A DNA stretch of 39,352 nt from a virus. Of the stretch, positions 1-5,850 are shown piece after piece. Position 1 is the first letter of the stretch; each line of letters opens with the position of its first letter. Where the stretch lies: positions 1 to 39,352 of IMG/VR virus record IMGVR_UViG_3300020596_000058, one strand, 5' to 3'. The notes under the pieces are model-generated. The model saw nothing but the letters and a program-made list of their open reading frames with translations, was not told the DNA's origin and made no database searches. Made by a program: the position numbers and the translations under genes.

Positions 1-105
1 GCCCTGAACGCCGGAGGGGGCGGGCACGGGCTCGACGGGGGGAGGCACCCCGTCCGACGCCACTTCCGTTGCAGCGGCGGCCGCACCCCCTCCGGCGTTC
101 AGGGC
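1..105. repeat. 20-bp perfect inverted repeat at the window end (1-20 and 86-105)
   Basis: Bases 86-105 are the exact reverse complement of bases 1-20. Both lie in the linker-coding part of the gp3-like gene. Bases 1-10 disagree with the overlapping copy at the other window end, where the frame continues normally. The simplest reading is a fold-back error at the contig end rather than a biological hairpin. Confidence 0.8.
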
Positions 106-840
106 CACCGGGGTCTCCACGGCGGCGGCGGCGGCAGGCAGGGCAGCGACGACCATGCCGCCACCAGCAGCCAGCTCGACCATCGAAGCGTCGACGCCCA
201 ACGTCGGCACCAAGAACTTGCGGGTCTCGCCCGCCAGCGTCTGCTGCCACGGCTTGAGCCACAGAACGCCACGGACGATGCCCTGGTCTTGCAGGTCGCG
301 GATCGTGTCGACCATCGCAGGCAGCTCGGTGGCGGCGTTGTACGACTTGGTGGTGAGGCGCCAGACACCGGTGAGTCTGATCTCGGGCAGGAACAGCGAC
401 AGGTGCGTCGTCACATCACATTCGAGGGTCCCCTTGGCGGCGCAGATGCACTCGACCTGGAACGGCTCGGGGCCGTCGGGGCCTTTCTGCCAGCGTTCGC
501 AGGTGACGCCGTCGCAGCGCCGCTCAGGGCCGCCACCGCCGTACAGCTGGTAGATGGGGGTGCCGCCGAGCGGGTCGGCTGGGAGCGCTACCCGGATCTC
601 GGATGCGTCGGTGCGGACCTGCCACCGGTCCGGCGACTTGGGGTCGTCGAACGGCTGGACGGTGCCGCCGTAGATGGCGGCGACCTGGGCGACGTTCTCC
701 CGTTCGGCGGACGTGAACCGGAACTCGGGGATCGCCTTGGGGAAGCCGCGGGAGGCGTCTTTCTCGCCGGTGCGGATGCGCCCGGCCTCGGGGATGCGCC
801 GTGCGATCTGGCCGATGGGAACTGGCTTGCGCCCGCTCAT
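1..840 (-). CDS. phiC31 gp3-like (recombination directionality factor-like) protein, N-terminal part; gene continues at 39352-38720
   Basis: The gene starts at ATG 840, overlapping the stop of the nuclease gene by ATGA. The first roughly 230 residues match my recollection of the phiC31 gp3 family: an early RIRTG, then FRFTSAERENVAQVAAIYGG, an RRCDGVTCE cysteine site followed by a second CxC-type site (ECICAAKGTLEC), GVWRLTTKSYNAATEL, and TRKFLVP. An Ala/Pro-rich linker follows and the window ends inside it. Bases 33-11 equal 39352-39330. Joining them gives 830 + 610 = 1440 nt, an exact multiple of three and a 479-residue protein. In phiC31, gp3 turns the serine integrase toward excision, but no integrase is seen here, so a role with the neighbouring Cas4-like nuclease in replication or recombination is more likely. 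Bases 1-10 are probably an assembly artefact. Family fairly sure; function unsure. Confidence 0.75.
   Translation of the reverse strand, partial: MSGRKPVPIGQIARRIPEAGRIRTGEKDASRGFPKAIPEFRFTSAERENVAQVAAIYGGTVQPFDDPKSPDRWQVRTDASEIRVALPADPLGGTPIYQLYGGGGPERRCDGVTCERWQKGPDGPEPFQVECICAAKGTLECDVTTHLSLFLPEIRLTGVWRLTTKSYNAATELPAMVDTIRDLQDQGIVRGVLWLKPWQQTLAGETRKFLVPTLGVDASMVELAAGGGMVVAALPAAAAAVETPVALNAGGGAAAAATEVASDGVPPPVEPVPAPSGVQG
11..33. repeat. Terminal overlap, copy 1 (matches 39330-39352)
   Basis: These 23 bases are identical to the last 23 bases of the window. Merging the two copies keeps the reading frame of the gp3-like gene open across the junction, so this is a circularisation overlap and not a biological terminal repeat. 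Circular length without bases 1-10 and one overlap copy is 39319 bp. Confidence 0.85.
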
Positions 841-1799
841 CGGGTCTCGTCTCCGAAGTCGGGCAGACCGTCGAACGGGTCTGCGGTCCAGACCGGCACC
901 TCGGAGATCGGGATGCGCCCCGGTTCCGTCTGAGCGCACAGCGTCTGGTGTGAGCAGTAGTTGCAGAGCCAGACGGAGCCGGTGTCGGTGACCTCGCCGT
1001 CGGCCGAGTGGACCTCCCACCGGCCCGACGACGGGGCCACGATCTCCGCACCGGGCGGCATGTCGTGGGGCAGCACCCGCTTGGGCAGCTCGCCGCCGTC
1101 GACGATGGCAAGGATCCTCGCCACCCGGTCGGCCTCGGCCACCGCTAGCGGCTCGTACTGCTCGCGGCTGAACGTCCACTCGGCGAGGAACCGGTCGCGC
1201 TCGTCGTCGACCCGCATGTTCTTGCTCAGCGCCTCTTTCGCCAGGTAGACGACGACGACCTCGTCCGCGTCGACGGCCAGGCCGTTGAGGGCTGCCTGCA
1301 GGATGTGGTCGGTGCGGGGGCCTTCGGCTTGCTGGCCTTTGCGGGCACGACCGATCGCGTTCTTGAACCCGAACCCGCCGATCGTCTTCAGCTCGATGGC
1401 GACGACGTGCCCGCCGTCCCGGACGACAGCGTCGATGTGGCCGGAGCCGTCAGCGCCGACGGTCGCCACCTTCGGCTCGATCTCGGCGTGCGGGTACCGC
1501 TCGAGGAGCGCCGCCTGCCAGGCGTCGTGGAGCATCGTGCCGATGGAGACGTTCATGACGCCGGACAGGTCCATCGGGTCGGACTTGGGGATGCCGGCGG
1601 CGACGTAGCCGAGCATCCGGGCGCACTTGCCTGCGTTGCTGTGCCGAAACCGGGTGCCCGCGATGGCGTTCGGCTTGTCGTCGTCCATGCCTGCTTGCCA
1701 GGCGTGGACGAGCACGTCGGCGAAGCGGATGAGCACGTCGGGCTGGAGGCCCTGACCGGCACGGGGCAGGTGCGACAGGTCGTTGGCGATGGGGCTCAT
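837..1799 (-). CDS. Cas4/RecB-like PD-(D/E)XK nuclease
   Basis: 320 residues. The PD-(D/E)XK core is visible as H91, D123 in GHIDAVV, and E136-x-K138 in AIELK. A cysteine near residue 59 together with C279, C282 and C288 (CNYCSHQTLC) fits the iron-sulfur cluster of Cas4/AddB-type exonucleases. The family cuts or resects DNA ends in recombination and often sits near recombinases in phages. ATG at 1799 overlaps the upstream stop (ATGA), and the gp3-like gene follows with another ATGA, so the two are translationally coupled. No cas1/cas2 or CRISPR array is present, so this is a phage recombination nuclease and not part of a CRISPR locus. Confidence 0.82.
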   Translation of the reverse strand: MSPIANDLSHLPRAGQGLQPDVLIRFADVLVHAWQAGMDDDKPNAIAGTRFRHSNAGKCARMLGYVAAGIPKSDPMDLSGVMNVSIGTMLHDAWQAALLERYPHAEIEPKVATVGADGSGHIDAVVRDGGHVVAIELKTIGGFGFKNAIGRARKGQQAEGPRTDHILQAALNGLAVDADEVVVVYLAKEALSKNMRVDDERDRFLAEWTFSREQYEPLAVAEADRVARILAIVDGGELPKRVLPHDMPPGAEIVAPSSGRWEVHSADGEVTDTGSVWLCNYCSHQTLCAQTEPGRIPISEVPVWTADPFDGLPDFGDETR

Positions 1800-2539
1800 G
1801 CCTCGCCGCCGTCCCGGTCGAGGGTGGCGGCGTGGCGGGCCTCACGCTGCTCTTCGAGGCCGGCGACCTGTGCCCGGTAGTGGGCCTGCGCCTTCGCGTA
1901 CACCGACTCGGACGGCGCCCCGGACCGCTGCTCGGCGAGGATGGCGGCGACGGCCCACGAGCGGGGGCCGTCCTGCAGGTGGTCACTCGGCAACTCGCCT
2001 GCGGCGATCTCTGCCTCGGACTTCTCAATGGCGGCGCGGAGGTTCCGGAAGTGGGCGGCGACGGCAGCCGAGCGGTGCTGCACGATCTCCTCGTCCTCGG
2101 CTGGCGTCCCGGCGACCTGGCGGCGGACCACCAACCCGGAGCCGGCGTTGGCGAAGATCGTCGACAGCTCCTCGCACCAGACCTTCGTCCTGCCGGGGGA
2201 GGTGATGACCTGGCTGACCGTCGTCCACGGGCCGACGGCCACCGAGGCGTGCTCGTACTGGATGCGGTCGCCGACCTTCAGCTCGTCGAGTCGCGCCCAC
2301 TCCCACACGGGAGGGTCCGTCGGCGCCTCCGCACCCTGCGACTGGTAGGCGGGCAGCGCTTCGATCGTTGCGTCGATGGCCTCATGCAGGACGAAGACAA
2401 CGTCGTCGGGGAGGGGGTCGCCGTCGACGTAGTCGCGTGCCACGTAGGCTGCTCGCCGCATCCGGTCGAGCGCGAGCTTCAGGTCGACGGTGGCCTGCTC
2501 GGCCCGGTCGAGGCCGGGCCGTGCGGAGGGTGCGGTCAT
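1796..2539 (-). CDS. Hypothetical helical protein upstream of the Cas4-like nuclease
   Basis: 247 residues, not recognised. The start is ATG 2539, which overlaps the pentapeptide gene stop; the open frame extends further upstream but that part is a shadow of the pentapeptide gene. The N-terminal third is charged and helical (LDRAEQATVDLKLALDRMRRAAYVARDYVDGD cut into helices). The middle has a compact beta-type stretch (LKVGDRIQYEHASVAVGPWTTVSQV) that resembles a small beta-barrel. The C-terminal third is a long Ala/Glu/Arg helix, likely coiled coil (residues about 165-240). Its place next to the nuclease and gp3-like protein suggests an early DNA-metabolism role, by inference only. Confidence 0.75.
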   Translation of the reverse strand: MTAPSARPGLDRAEQATVDLKLALDRMRRAAYVARDYVDGDPLPDDVVFVLHEAIDATIEALPAYQSQGAEAPTDPPVWEWARLDELKVGDRIQYEHASVAVGPWTTVSQVITSPGRTKVWCEELSTIFANAGSGLVVRRQVAGTPAEDEEIVQHRSAAVAAHFRNLRAAIEKSEAEIAAGELPSDHLQDGPRSWAVAAILAEQRSGAPSESVYAKAQAHYRAQVAGLEEQREARHAATLDRDGGEA

Positions 2540-3129
2540 GCTGCACCGCCGAACGTGGGCACGTTGCGCGCCTTGTCGACGTTGAGAGCGGCGGCGAGCT
2601 TTGCGGCGGTGAGCCCGACGACGCCCCCGAGGTTGGCGTCCCGCAGGTCGGCGTCCGTCAGGTAGGCGTCCGTCAGGTAGGCGCTTCGGAGGTAGGCGCC
2701 CGTCAGGTTGGCGCCTCGGAGGTCGGCGCCCGTCAGGTCGGCGACCCCGAGATTGGCGCCCCCGAGATTGACGCCACGCAGATCGACGTACCGGAAGTTG
2801 GCGGCATGGAGGTTGGCGCCCGTCAGATCGCGGCCCGGAGGTTCCGCGGCGGCGACACATGCCGCCTGCACCTCGCCGACCGTGCGCCCAGTCGTGTCGT
2901 TGTAGACCACGATGCTGCCGACCTGCCGGGTCAGGCGACCCCACACGTACGCCCGCACCACACCGGCCGGGGCCACGTCCAAGAGGGCCCCACGCAGGCA
3001 CGCGGCGCCGACGCCGTCATGGTCGGCGCCCTGGCACCAGCCGTGCTCGTCGAGCAGCGCAGGAATGCGACGCAACGCCACCTTGGCGAGCTCGTCGGCG
3101 GTCGGCTCCGCCATCGTCAGGTCGGTCAT
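2536..3129 (-). CDS. Pentapeptide-repeat protein
   Basis: 197 residues. From about residue 98 to 175 the sequence is a run of A(D/N)LXX repeats (LTGANLHAANFRYVDLRGVN, then GADLRGANLTGAYL and so on), predicting a right-handed quadrilateral beta-helix. Some members of this family (MfpA, Qnr) mimic DNA and bind gyrase, but most have unknown roles. The N-terminal 95 residues include conserved-looking CLRGALLDVAPAG and VGEVQAACVAAAE stretches of unknown fold. The start is ATG 3129 with AGGAG about 12 nt upstream. A GC hairpin (3167-3149) lies between this gene and the preceding one, so it is one of the few genes here not overlapped at its start. Confidence 0.85.
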   Translation of the reverse strand: MTDLTMAEPTADELAKVALRRIPALLDEHGWCQGADHDGVGAACLRGALLDVAPAGVVRAYVWGRLTRQVGSIVVYNDTTGRTVGEVQAACVAAAEPPGRDLTGANLHAANFRYVDLRGVNLGGANLGVADLTGADLRGANLTGAYLRSAYLTDAYLTDADLRDANLGGVVGLTAAKLAAALNVDKARNVPTFGGAA

Positions 3130-3148
3130 GTGTACCTTTGCTCCTGGT

Positions 3149-3167
3149 CCCGGCGTTCGGCGCCGGG
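3149..3167 (-). terminator. Intergenic GC hairpin
   Basis: A 7-bp perfect stem (CCCGGCG/CGCCGGG) with loop TTCGG starts two bases after the TAA stop of the 3645-3169 gene and lies upstream of the pentapeptide-repeat gene. There is no T-tract. It could be an attenuator, a processing site or an mRNA stabiliser inside the early operon. Confidence 0.45.
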
Positions 3168-3168
3168 G

Positions 3169-3645
3169 TTACCGCGGGGACCGGCGTGCAGGCCGGTCCC
3201 CGTCGACGTGTGAGGGGTCTGCGCCCACCGGCCGCACCACCACAGGCGGGCCGGTGGGGACGTTCGACAGGCCGTGCAAGCCGCCGTTCGCCGTGGTCGC
3301 AGAGAACTGGTCGCAGTGGTCGGCGTGGGTCTGGCGGGTCGCGTGGATCCATGCCTGGTCGCCGGATGAGCCCCACCCGCACGGGCAGAGAGCGCTGACG
3401 GTCGGGCCGTCGACATCGGCGATCATCTGCTGGTCGAGCGCTGCGCCGAGGGCGTCGTACGCGGCGAGGGCTGTCACCGGGTCCATTGCGATGGTGGCTG
3501 CCCAGCCGAGGCGGAGCATGAGCCCACCGTCGAACGGTTCGGCGGTCACGTCGGAGCCGTCCCCGTCGACGTGGATCGACGCGGCGATCACGTCGGTAGC
3601 GGGGAGGCCGTCGCGCATCGGCACGGCGGTGCCTTTGGGGGTCAT
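3169..3645 (-). CDS. Hypothetical protein with a CPC...H...HxxHC metal-like motif
   Basis: 158 residues, not recognised. The start is ATG 3645, overlapping the stop of the upstream zinc-motif gene. A middle segment has CPCGWGSSGDQAWIHATRQT followed by HADHCDQF, a plausible zinc site made of two Cys, two or three His and a final Cys. The N-terminal half carries alternating hydrophobic segments (GLMLRLGWAATIAMDPVTAL). The C-terminal 30 residues are Pro/Arg-rich and probably disordered. It sits within the early operon and is followed by a hairpin. No function is assigned. Confidence 0.7.
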   Translation of the reverse strand: MTPKGTAVPMRDGLPATDVIAASIHVDGDGSDVTAEPFDGGLMLRLGWAATIAMDPVTALAAYDALGAALDQQMIADVDGPTVSALCPCGWGSSGDQAWIHATRQTHADHCDQFSATTANGGLHGLSNVPTGPPVVVRPVGADPSHVDGDRPARRSPR

Positions 3646-3932
3646 GTGTTGTCCTTCGGCTTGTAGCCGGGCTTGAGCGCCGCCCGGACCGTCACGACGG
3701 TGCAGCCCATGTCAACGGCAACCTGGTGGGGCGCCTCGAACCGTTGGCGGACACGGCGGCGCACCTCGGCCACCTGGTCGGCCGTCAGAGAAGACGTTGG
3801 GCCGGGGCGGTTGCCGTTGCCGAGCGGGTTGCCGGTCGCGTGCCAGTTGACGTAGTGCTTCTGGCACCAGCCGCGGGCGTAGTGCTTGCGGTCACACCCG
3901 TCGACCTGGCAGATCTTCCGCGTGGAGCTCAC
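3642..3932 (-). CDS. Small zinc-motif plus helix-turn-helix DNA-binding protein
   Basis: 96 residues. GTG 3932 overlaps the upstream stop as GTGA. The N terminus has CxxxGCxxxxxARGWCxxHYxxW (residues about 7-31), a CCCH zinc motif common at the N terminus of phage HNH and DNA-binding proteins. The C-terminal half (LTADQVAEVRRRVRQRFEAP then QVAVDMGCTVVTVRAAL) looks like a helix-turn-helix that reads DNA with the zinc module. No HNH catalytic core is present. A paralogue with the same zinc module and a different C terminus lies at 29413-29078. A regulatory or DNA-binding role is inferred. Confidence 0.75.
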   Translation of the reverse strand: MSSTRKICQVDGCDRKHYARGWCQKHYVNWHATGNPLGNGNRPGPTSSLTADQVAEVRRRVRQRFEAPHQVAVDMGCTVVTVRAALKPGYKPKDNT

Positions 3933-4084
3933 GACCCGTACCGCTTCCACTCGGCGGGCACCGGGGTGGCGCACGGGCAGTCGGCGTGGTGGCGGACGGT
4001 GGACGCCTGCCCGGTGTGCGGGCATCGGCAGTCGCGGACGTTCGCGGCGGCCACCTCGGAGAAGAACGCTTCGAGAGCGCTCAT
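3929..4084 (-). CDS. Small cysteine-rich hypothetical protein (51 aa)
   Basis: Chosen start ATG 4084 overlaps the next upstream stop by ATGA; the open frame continues upstream but over a different coupled gene. The protein is MSALEAFFSEVAAANVRDC followed by RCPHTGQASTVRHHADCPCAT, giving C-x-C...H...HH..C-x-C, a likely small metal-binding knuckle. The gene is linked on both sides by 4-bp overlaps. Function unknown. Confidence 0.6.
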   Translation of the reverse strand: MSALEAFFSEVAAANVRDCRCPHTGQASTVRHHADCPCATPVPAEWKRYGS

Positions 4085-4299
4085 GGTCGCCACCACCTGG
4101 AGGCCACAACGTCCGCCTTCCACAGTTCGGGAGTGCCGTCGACGTAGCCGCGTGCCACGGGCTCCAACTCGACTTCGAGGTCGGTGGTGGCGGGGTCCAA
4201 TCCGATGCAGCGGAGGACACCCCTCGCCCGTTCGCATGCGTCGCCGTAGGTGGTGACGCCGTGCAACTCGAACGATGCGACCCTCACGTAGCGGTTCAT
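4081..4299 (-). CDS. Small hypothetical protein (72 aa)
   Basis: ATG 4299 overlaps the stop of the ribbon-helix-helix gene (ATGA), and its own stop overlaps the next ATG. The sequence begins MNRYVRVASFELHGVTTYGD and has a central CIGLDPATTDLEVELEPVARGYVDG segment, which looks like a small alpha/beta fold. Not recognised. As second gene after the early promoter it should be expressed early. Confidence 0.65.
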   Translation of the reverse strand: MNRYVRVASFELHGVTTYGDACERARGVLRCIGLDPATTDLEVELEPVARGYVDGTPELWKADVVASRWWRP

Positions 4300-4448
4300 G
4301 CCGCGTCGGTCACGTGGAGGCGGCAGGCGTGCCGGATCTCCTGAGAGAGCGTGCGCCCGTTCGCCTCGGCGGCCGCTTCGAGCCGGGCTCGCAGGTCGGC
4401 GGCGAGGCGCACGTTGACCTGCGAGTCGAGGTCTGTGATGTTCGGCAC
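4296..4448 (-). CDS. Ribbon-helix-helix (Arc/CopG-type) DNA-binding protein, first gene of the early operon
   Basis: 50 residues starting at GTG 4448; an in-frame TGA lies just upstream, so the start must be at or after this point. The sequence starts with a beta-strand type segment (ITDLDSQVNVRLAADLRARL) followed by EAAAEANGRTLSQEIRHACR, the classical strand-helix-helix layout with the G-R-T/S-L-S-x-E-I turn seen in Arc/FitA-type antitoxins and repressors. No toxin is adjacent. A TTGACG-N18-CATGGT promoter ends seven bases before the GTG, so the mRNA is likely leaderless. It may repress its own promoter and perhaps the plus-strand promoter at 5156. The fold is fairly sure; targets are inferred. 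Confidence 0.8.
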   Translation of the reverse strand: MPNITDLDSQVNVRLAADLRARLEAAAEANGRTLSQEIRHACRLHVTDAA

Positions 4449-4454
4449 GGACGC

Positions 4455-4484
4455 ACCATGTCACACGATGCGACACGCCGTCAA
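4455..4484 (-). promoter_or_regulatory. Candidate early promoter, leaderless
   Basis: TTGACG at 4484-4479, an 18-bp spacer, and CATGGT at 4460-4455 (A2 and T6 of the TAnnnT consensus). The expected start point is 4448, the first base of the GTG of the ribbon-helix-helix gene. No Shine-Dalgarno is present. The layout repeats in the plus-strand promoter at 5156-5185. Partial GTGTC/TGACA half-sites lie within the spacer. Confidence 0.6.
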
Positions 4485-4520
4485 GGGGGGATGTGAGGAC
4501 CGGCACCTGAGACGCGCAGA

Positions 4521-4548
4521 AGCGCCCCCACCCGAAGGCGAGGGCGCT
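4521..4548 (-). terminator. Hairpin downstream of the lysozyme gene
   Basis: AGCGCCC (4521-4527) pairs with GGGCGCT (4542-4548) around a 14-base loop. It lies about 40 bases after the stop of the minus-strand lysozyme gene and just upstream of the early promoter, where a terminator would separate the two units. There is no T-tract, which is usual for high-GC actinobacterial terminators. Confidence 0.5.
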
Positions 4549-4585
4549 CCTGTGGGCCTGGAAGGGCTCCGCACCGTGAACCAGA

Positions 4586-4987
4586 CTACCGGCAGACTGA
4601 GGCGGCCCAGTGGGATCGGCCAGCACCGCCGTTCCACGTCTGCCCGAAGCGCTCCCACTGCACCCACGGTGGGGCGTGGCGAGCCTTCGCGTAGCCGCGG
4701 TGACCGGCCCACGTCGAGTCGAGGAACTGGAAGCCGCCGGACGCTGTCGAGCTGCGGTTCTGCGCCGTCCAGTTGCCGCCGCTTTCGGCGAAGAAGATCC
4801 CGGTGGGGGTGCAGGTGCCGCGGGTGCCGGTGGTGCGGGCCTGGTGGTCGGCGCCGACGTTCGCGACCGCGACCGCCTGATCCGACGACACGGTGACACC
4901 GCGCCAGAAGAGCCATTGGCCGACCTGGTCGGGGCGGCAGCCGGCGGTGAGCATGACGAGTAGGAGTAGTGCGAGGGCGCGCCGCAA
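4586..4987 (-). CDS. Lipoprotein with lysozyme/transglycosylase (Rpf-like) domain
   Basis: 133 residues. TTG 4987 gives a short signal peptide (MRRALALLLLVM) ending in the lipobox LTAGC, with C17 as lipid anchor. From residue 64 the sequence follows the resuscitation-promoting-factor/transglycosylase pattern: FFAESGGNW with catalytic E68, SGGFQFLDSTW, and a Trp-rich end (PPWVQWERFGQTWNGGAG). It should cut glycan strands at the outer face of the membrane. No good Shine-Dalgarno precedes the TTG; an in-frame stop is only about 50 bases further upstream, so the start cannot move far. The gene is separated from both neighbouring operons. It could aid lysis or exclude superinfecting phage. Confidence 0.78.
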   Translation of the reverse strand: MRRALALLLLVMLTAGCRPDQVGQWLFWRGVTVSSDQAVAVANVGADHQARTTGTRGTCTPTGIFFAESGGNWTAQNRSSTASGGFQFLDSTWAGHRGYAKARHAPPWVQWERFGQTWNGGAGRSHWAASVCR

Positions 4988-5155
4988 GGGGCGAGTCCGA
5001 TCTGTGGGGGTCAGGTCCGCGGCCGGGGCCGCGCTTCGTCAGCCGTGTGGCTGGCGGTGGTGGCGAGATCGGGTGCTGCCCCCGACTGCCGGCTGCATGG
5101 GGGCCGGGCGCACGCTGGTGCTCTCGCAGCGATCCAGATTCTTTCGGTCTCACCC

Positions 5156-5185
5156 TTGACACACGGGTGTCAGATATGAGACTCT
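5156..5185 (+). promoter_or_regulatory. Candidate plus-strand promoter, leaderless
   Basis: TTGACA at 5156-5161, an 18-bp spacer, and GACTCT at 5180-5185 (A2 and T6 conserved). Seven bases further lies the ATG at 5192, which has no ribosome binding site, so the transcript probably starts at the ATG. It has the same geometry as the minus-strand early promoter. It is the only promoter candidate for the three plus-strand genes. Confidence 0.6.
5157..5172. promoter_or_regulatory. Candidate operator palindrome over the -35 box
   Basis: TGACAC-ACGG-GTGTCA is a perfect 6-bp inverted repeat with a 4-bp centre. It overlaps the TTGACA -35 element, so a bound protein would block polymerase. Candidate binders encoded nearby are the ribbon-helix-helix protein (4448-4296) and the HTH protein (5847-6083). 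Confidence 0.55.
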
Positions 5186-5191
5186 ATCTAC

Positions 5192-5413
5192 ATGAACACA
5201 CCAGCCGTAACCGCCAAGCAGTCCTCCTACATCCGTCGCCTCGCCACAGACGCAGGCTACGCAGACCCGTCCGCAGCGGCCCGCAAGCACAGCTGCTACG
5301 GCCCGAAGCGCCAGACCATCACCCACGACGGGATGCTCGGCCGCCTCACCAAGTTCGACGCCAGCCGCCTGATCGACAGCCTGCTCGCCGAGATCGACGA
5401 GCAGGACGACTGA
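5192..5413 (+). CDS. Small DUF3072-like protein
   Basis: 73 residues. The pattern TAKQSSYIRRLATDAGY near the N terminus and LTKFDASRLIDSLL near the C terminus matches the small DUF3072 type (Q-x-x-Y-I-x-x-L ... L-T-K-x-x-A-S-x-x-I-D-x-L), a helical module of unknown role found alone or at the end of phage DNA-metabolism proteins. The ATG follows a -10-like element at the spacing of a leaderless mRNA. It is the first gene of the only plus-strand operon. A related LTKEEGLAVHRLLDQI segment ends the gp3-like protein. Confidence 0.72.
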   Translation: MNTPAVTAKQSSYIRRLATDAGYADPSAAARKHSCYGPKRQTITHDGMLGRLTKFDASRLIDSLLAEIDEQDD

Positions 5414-5454
5414 CGGGCACCCCGCCCGCCGACACCGACACAAGGAGCACAGAC

Positions 5455-5850
5455 ATGAACGACTTCACCGCATTCGTGATGGCCGACGACGGCGAAGGAC
5501 TGGTCGAGGTGGACCTGCTCGCCCCCGACCAGGACCGCCTCGAGCCGCTGCTCGAGGCGCTACGTATCGAGGCCGGGCAGGCGGGCGACAGCAAGATGGT
5601 CGCCACCATCACGGGCATCCTCGGCGACGAGGACCCTCGCATCCTCGGCGACACCACCCGCAACCTGCTGCACGCCGACACCGGCGAGATCATCGGGGAA
5701 GCCACCGCCGAGCAGATCGCAGCCTCAGACGCCGCCGACGCCCAGGGCGGAATCATCCTCGTCGACGACGATGGCGATGTCGTCGCCGACGGCGGGTACG
5801 GCTGGTTCGCCGCCACTCGCGTCTACGTCGAGGGCGAGCAGACCGCATGA
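5455..5850 (+). CDS. Hypothetical acidic protein
   Basis: 131 residues, strongly acidic, not recognised. AAGGAG (5442-5447) lies at good spacing before ATG 5455. The protein has an N-terminal beta-type start (FTAFVMADDGEGLVEVDLLA), a helix with Glu/Ala, then GEIIGEATAEQIAASDAADA and a strand-rich end (GIILVDDDGDVVADGGYGWF). Its stop overlaps the next start as ATGA, so it is coupled to the HTH protein. The high charge would allow a DNA-mimic or regulatory partner role, but this is a guess. Confidence 0.7.
   Translation: MNDFTAFVMADDGEGLVEVDLLAPDQDRLEPLLEALRIEAGQAGDSKMVATITGILGDEDPRILGDTTRNLLHADTGEIIGEATAEQIAASDAADAQGGIILVDDDGDVVADGGYGWFAATRVYVEGEQTA

Noticed and set aside
837-1799. CRISPR-associated Cas4 interpretation of the nuclease
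   Set aside because: No repeats, spacers, cas1 or cas2 occur. The neighbours are phage recombination genes.
5018-5053. Two short GC hairpins in the gap upstream of the lysozyme gene
   Set aside because: Stems of 5-6 bp in GC-rich DNA are expected by chance; no further support.
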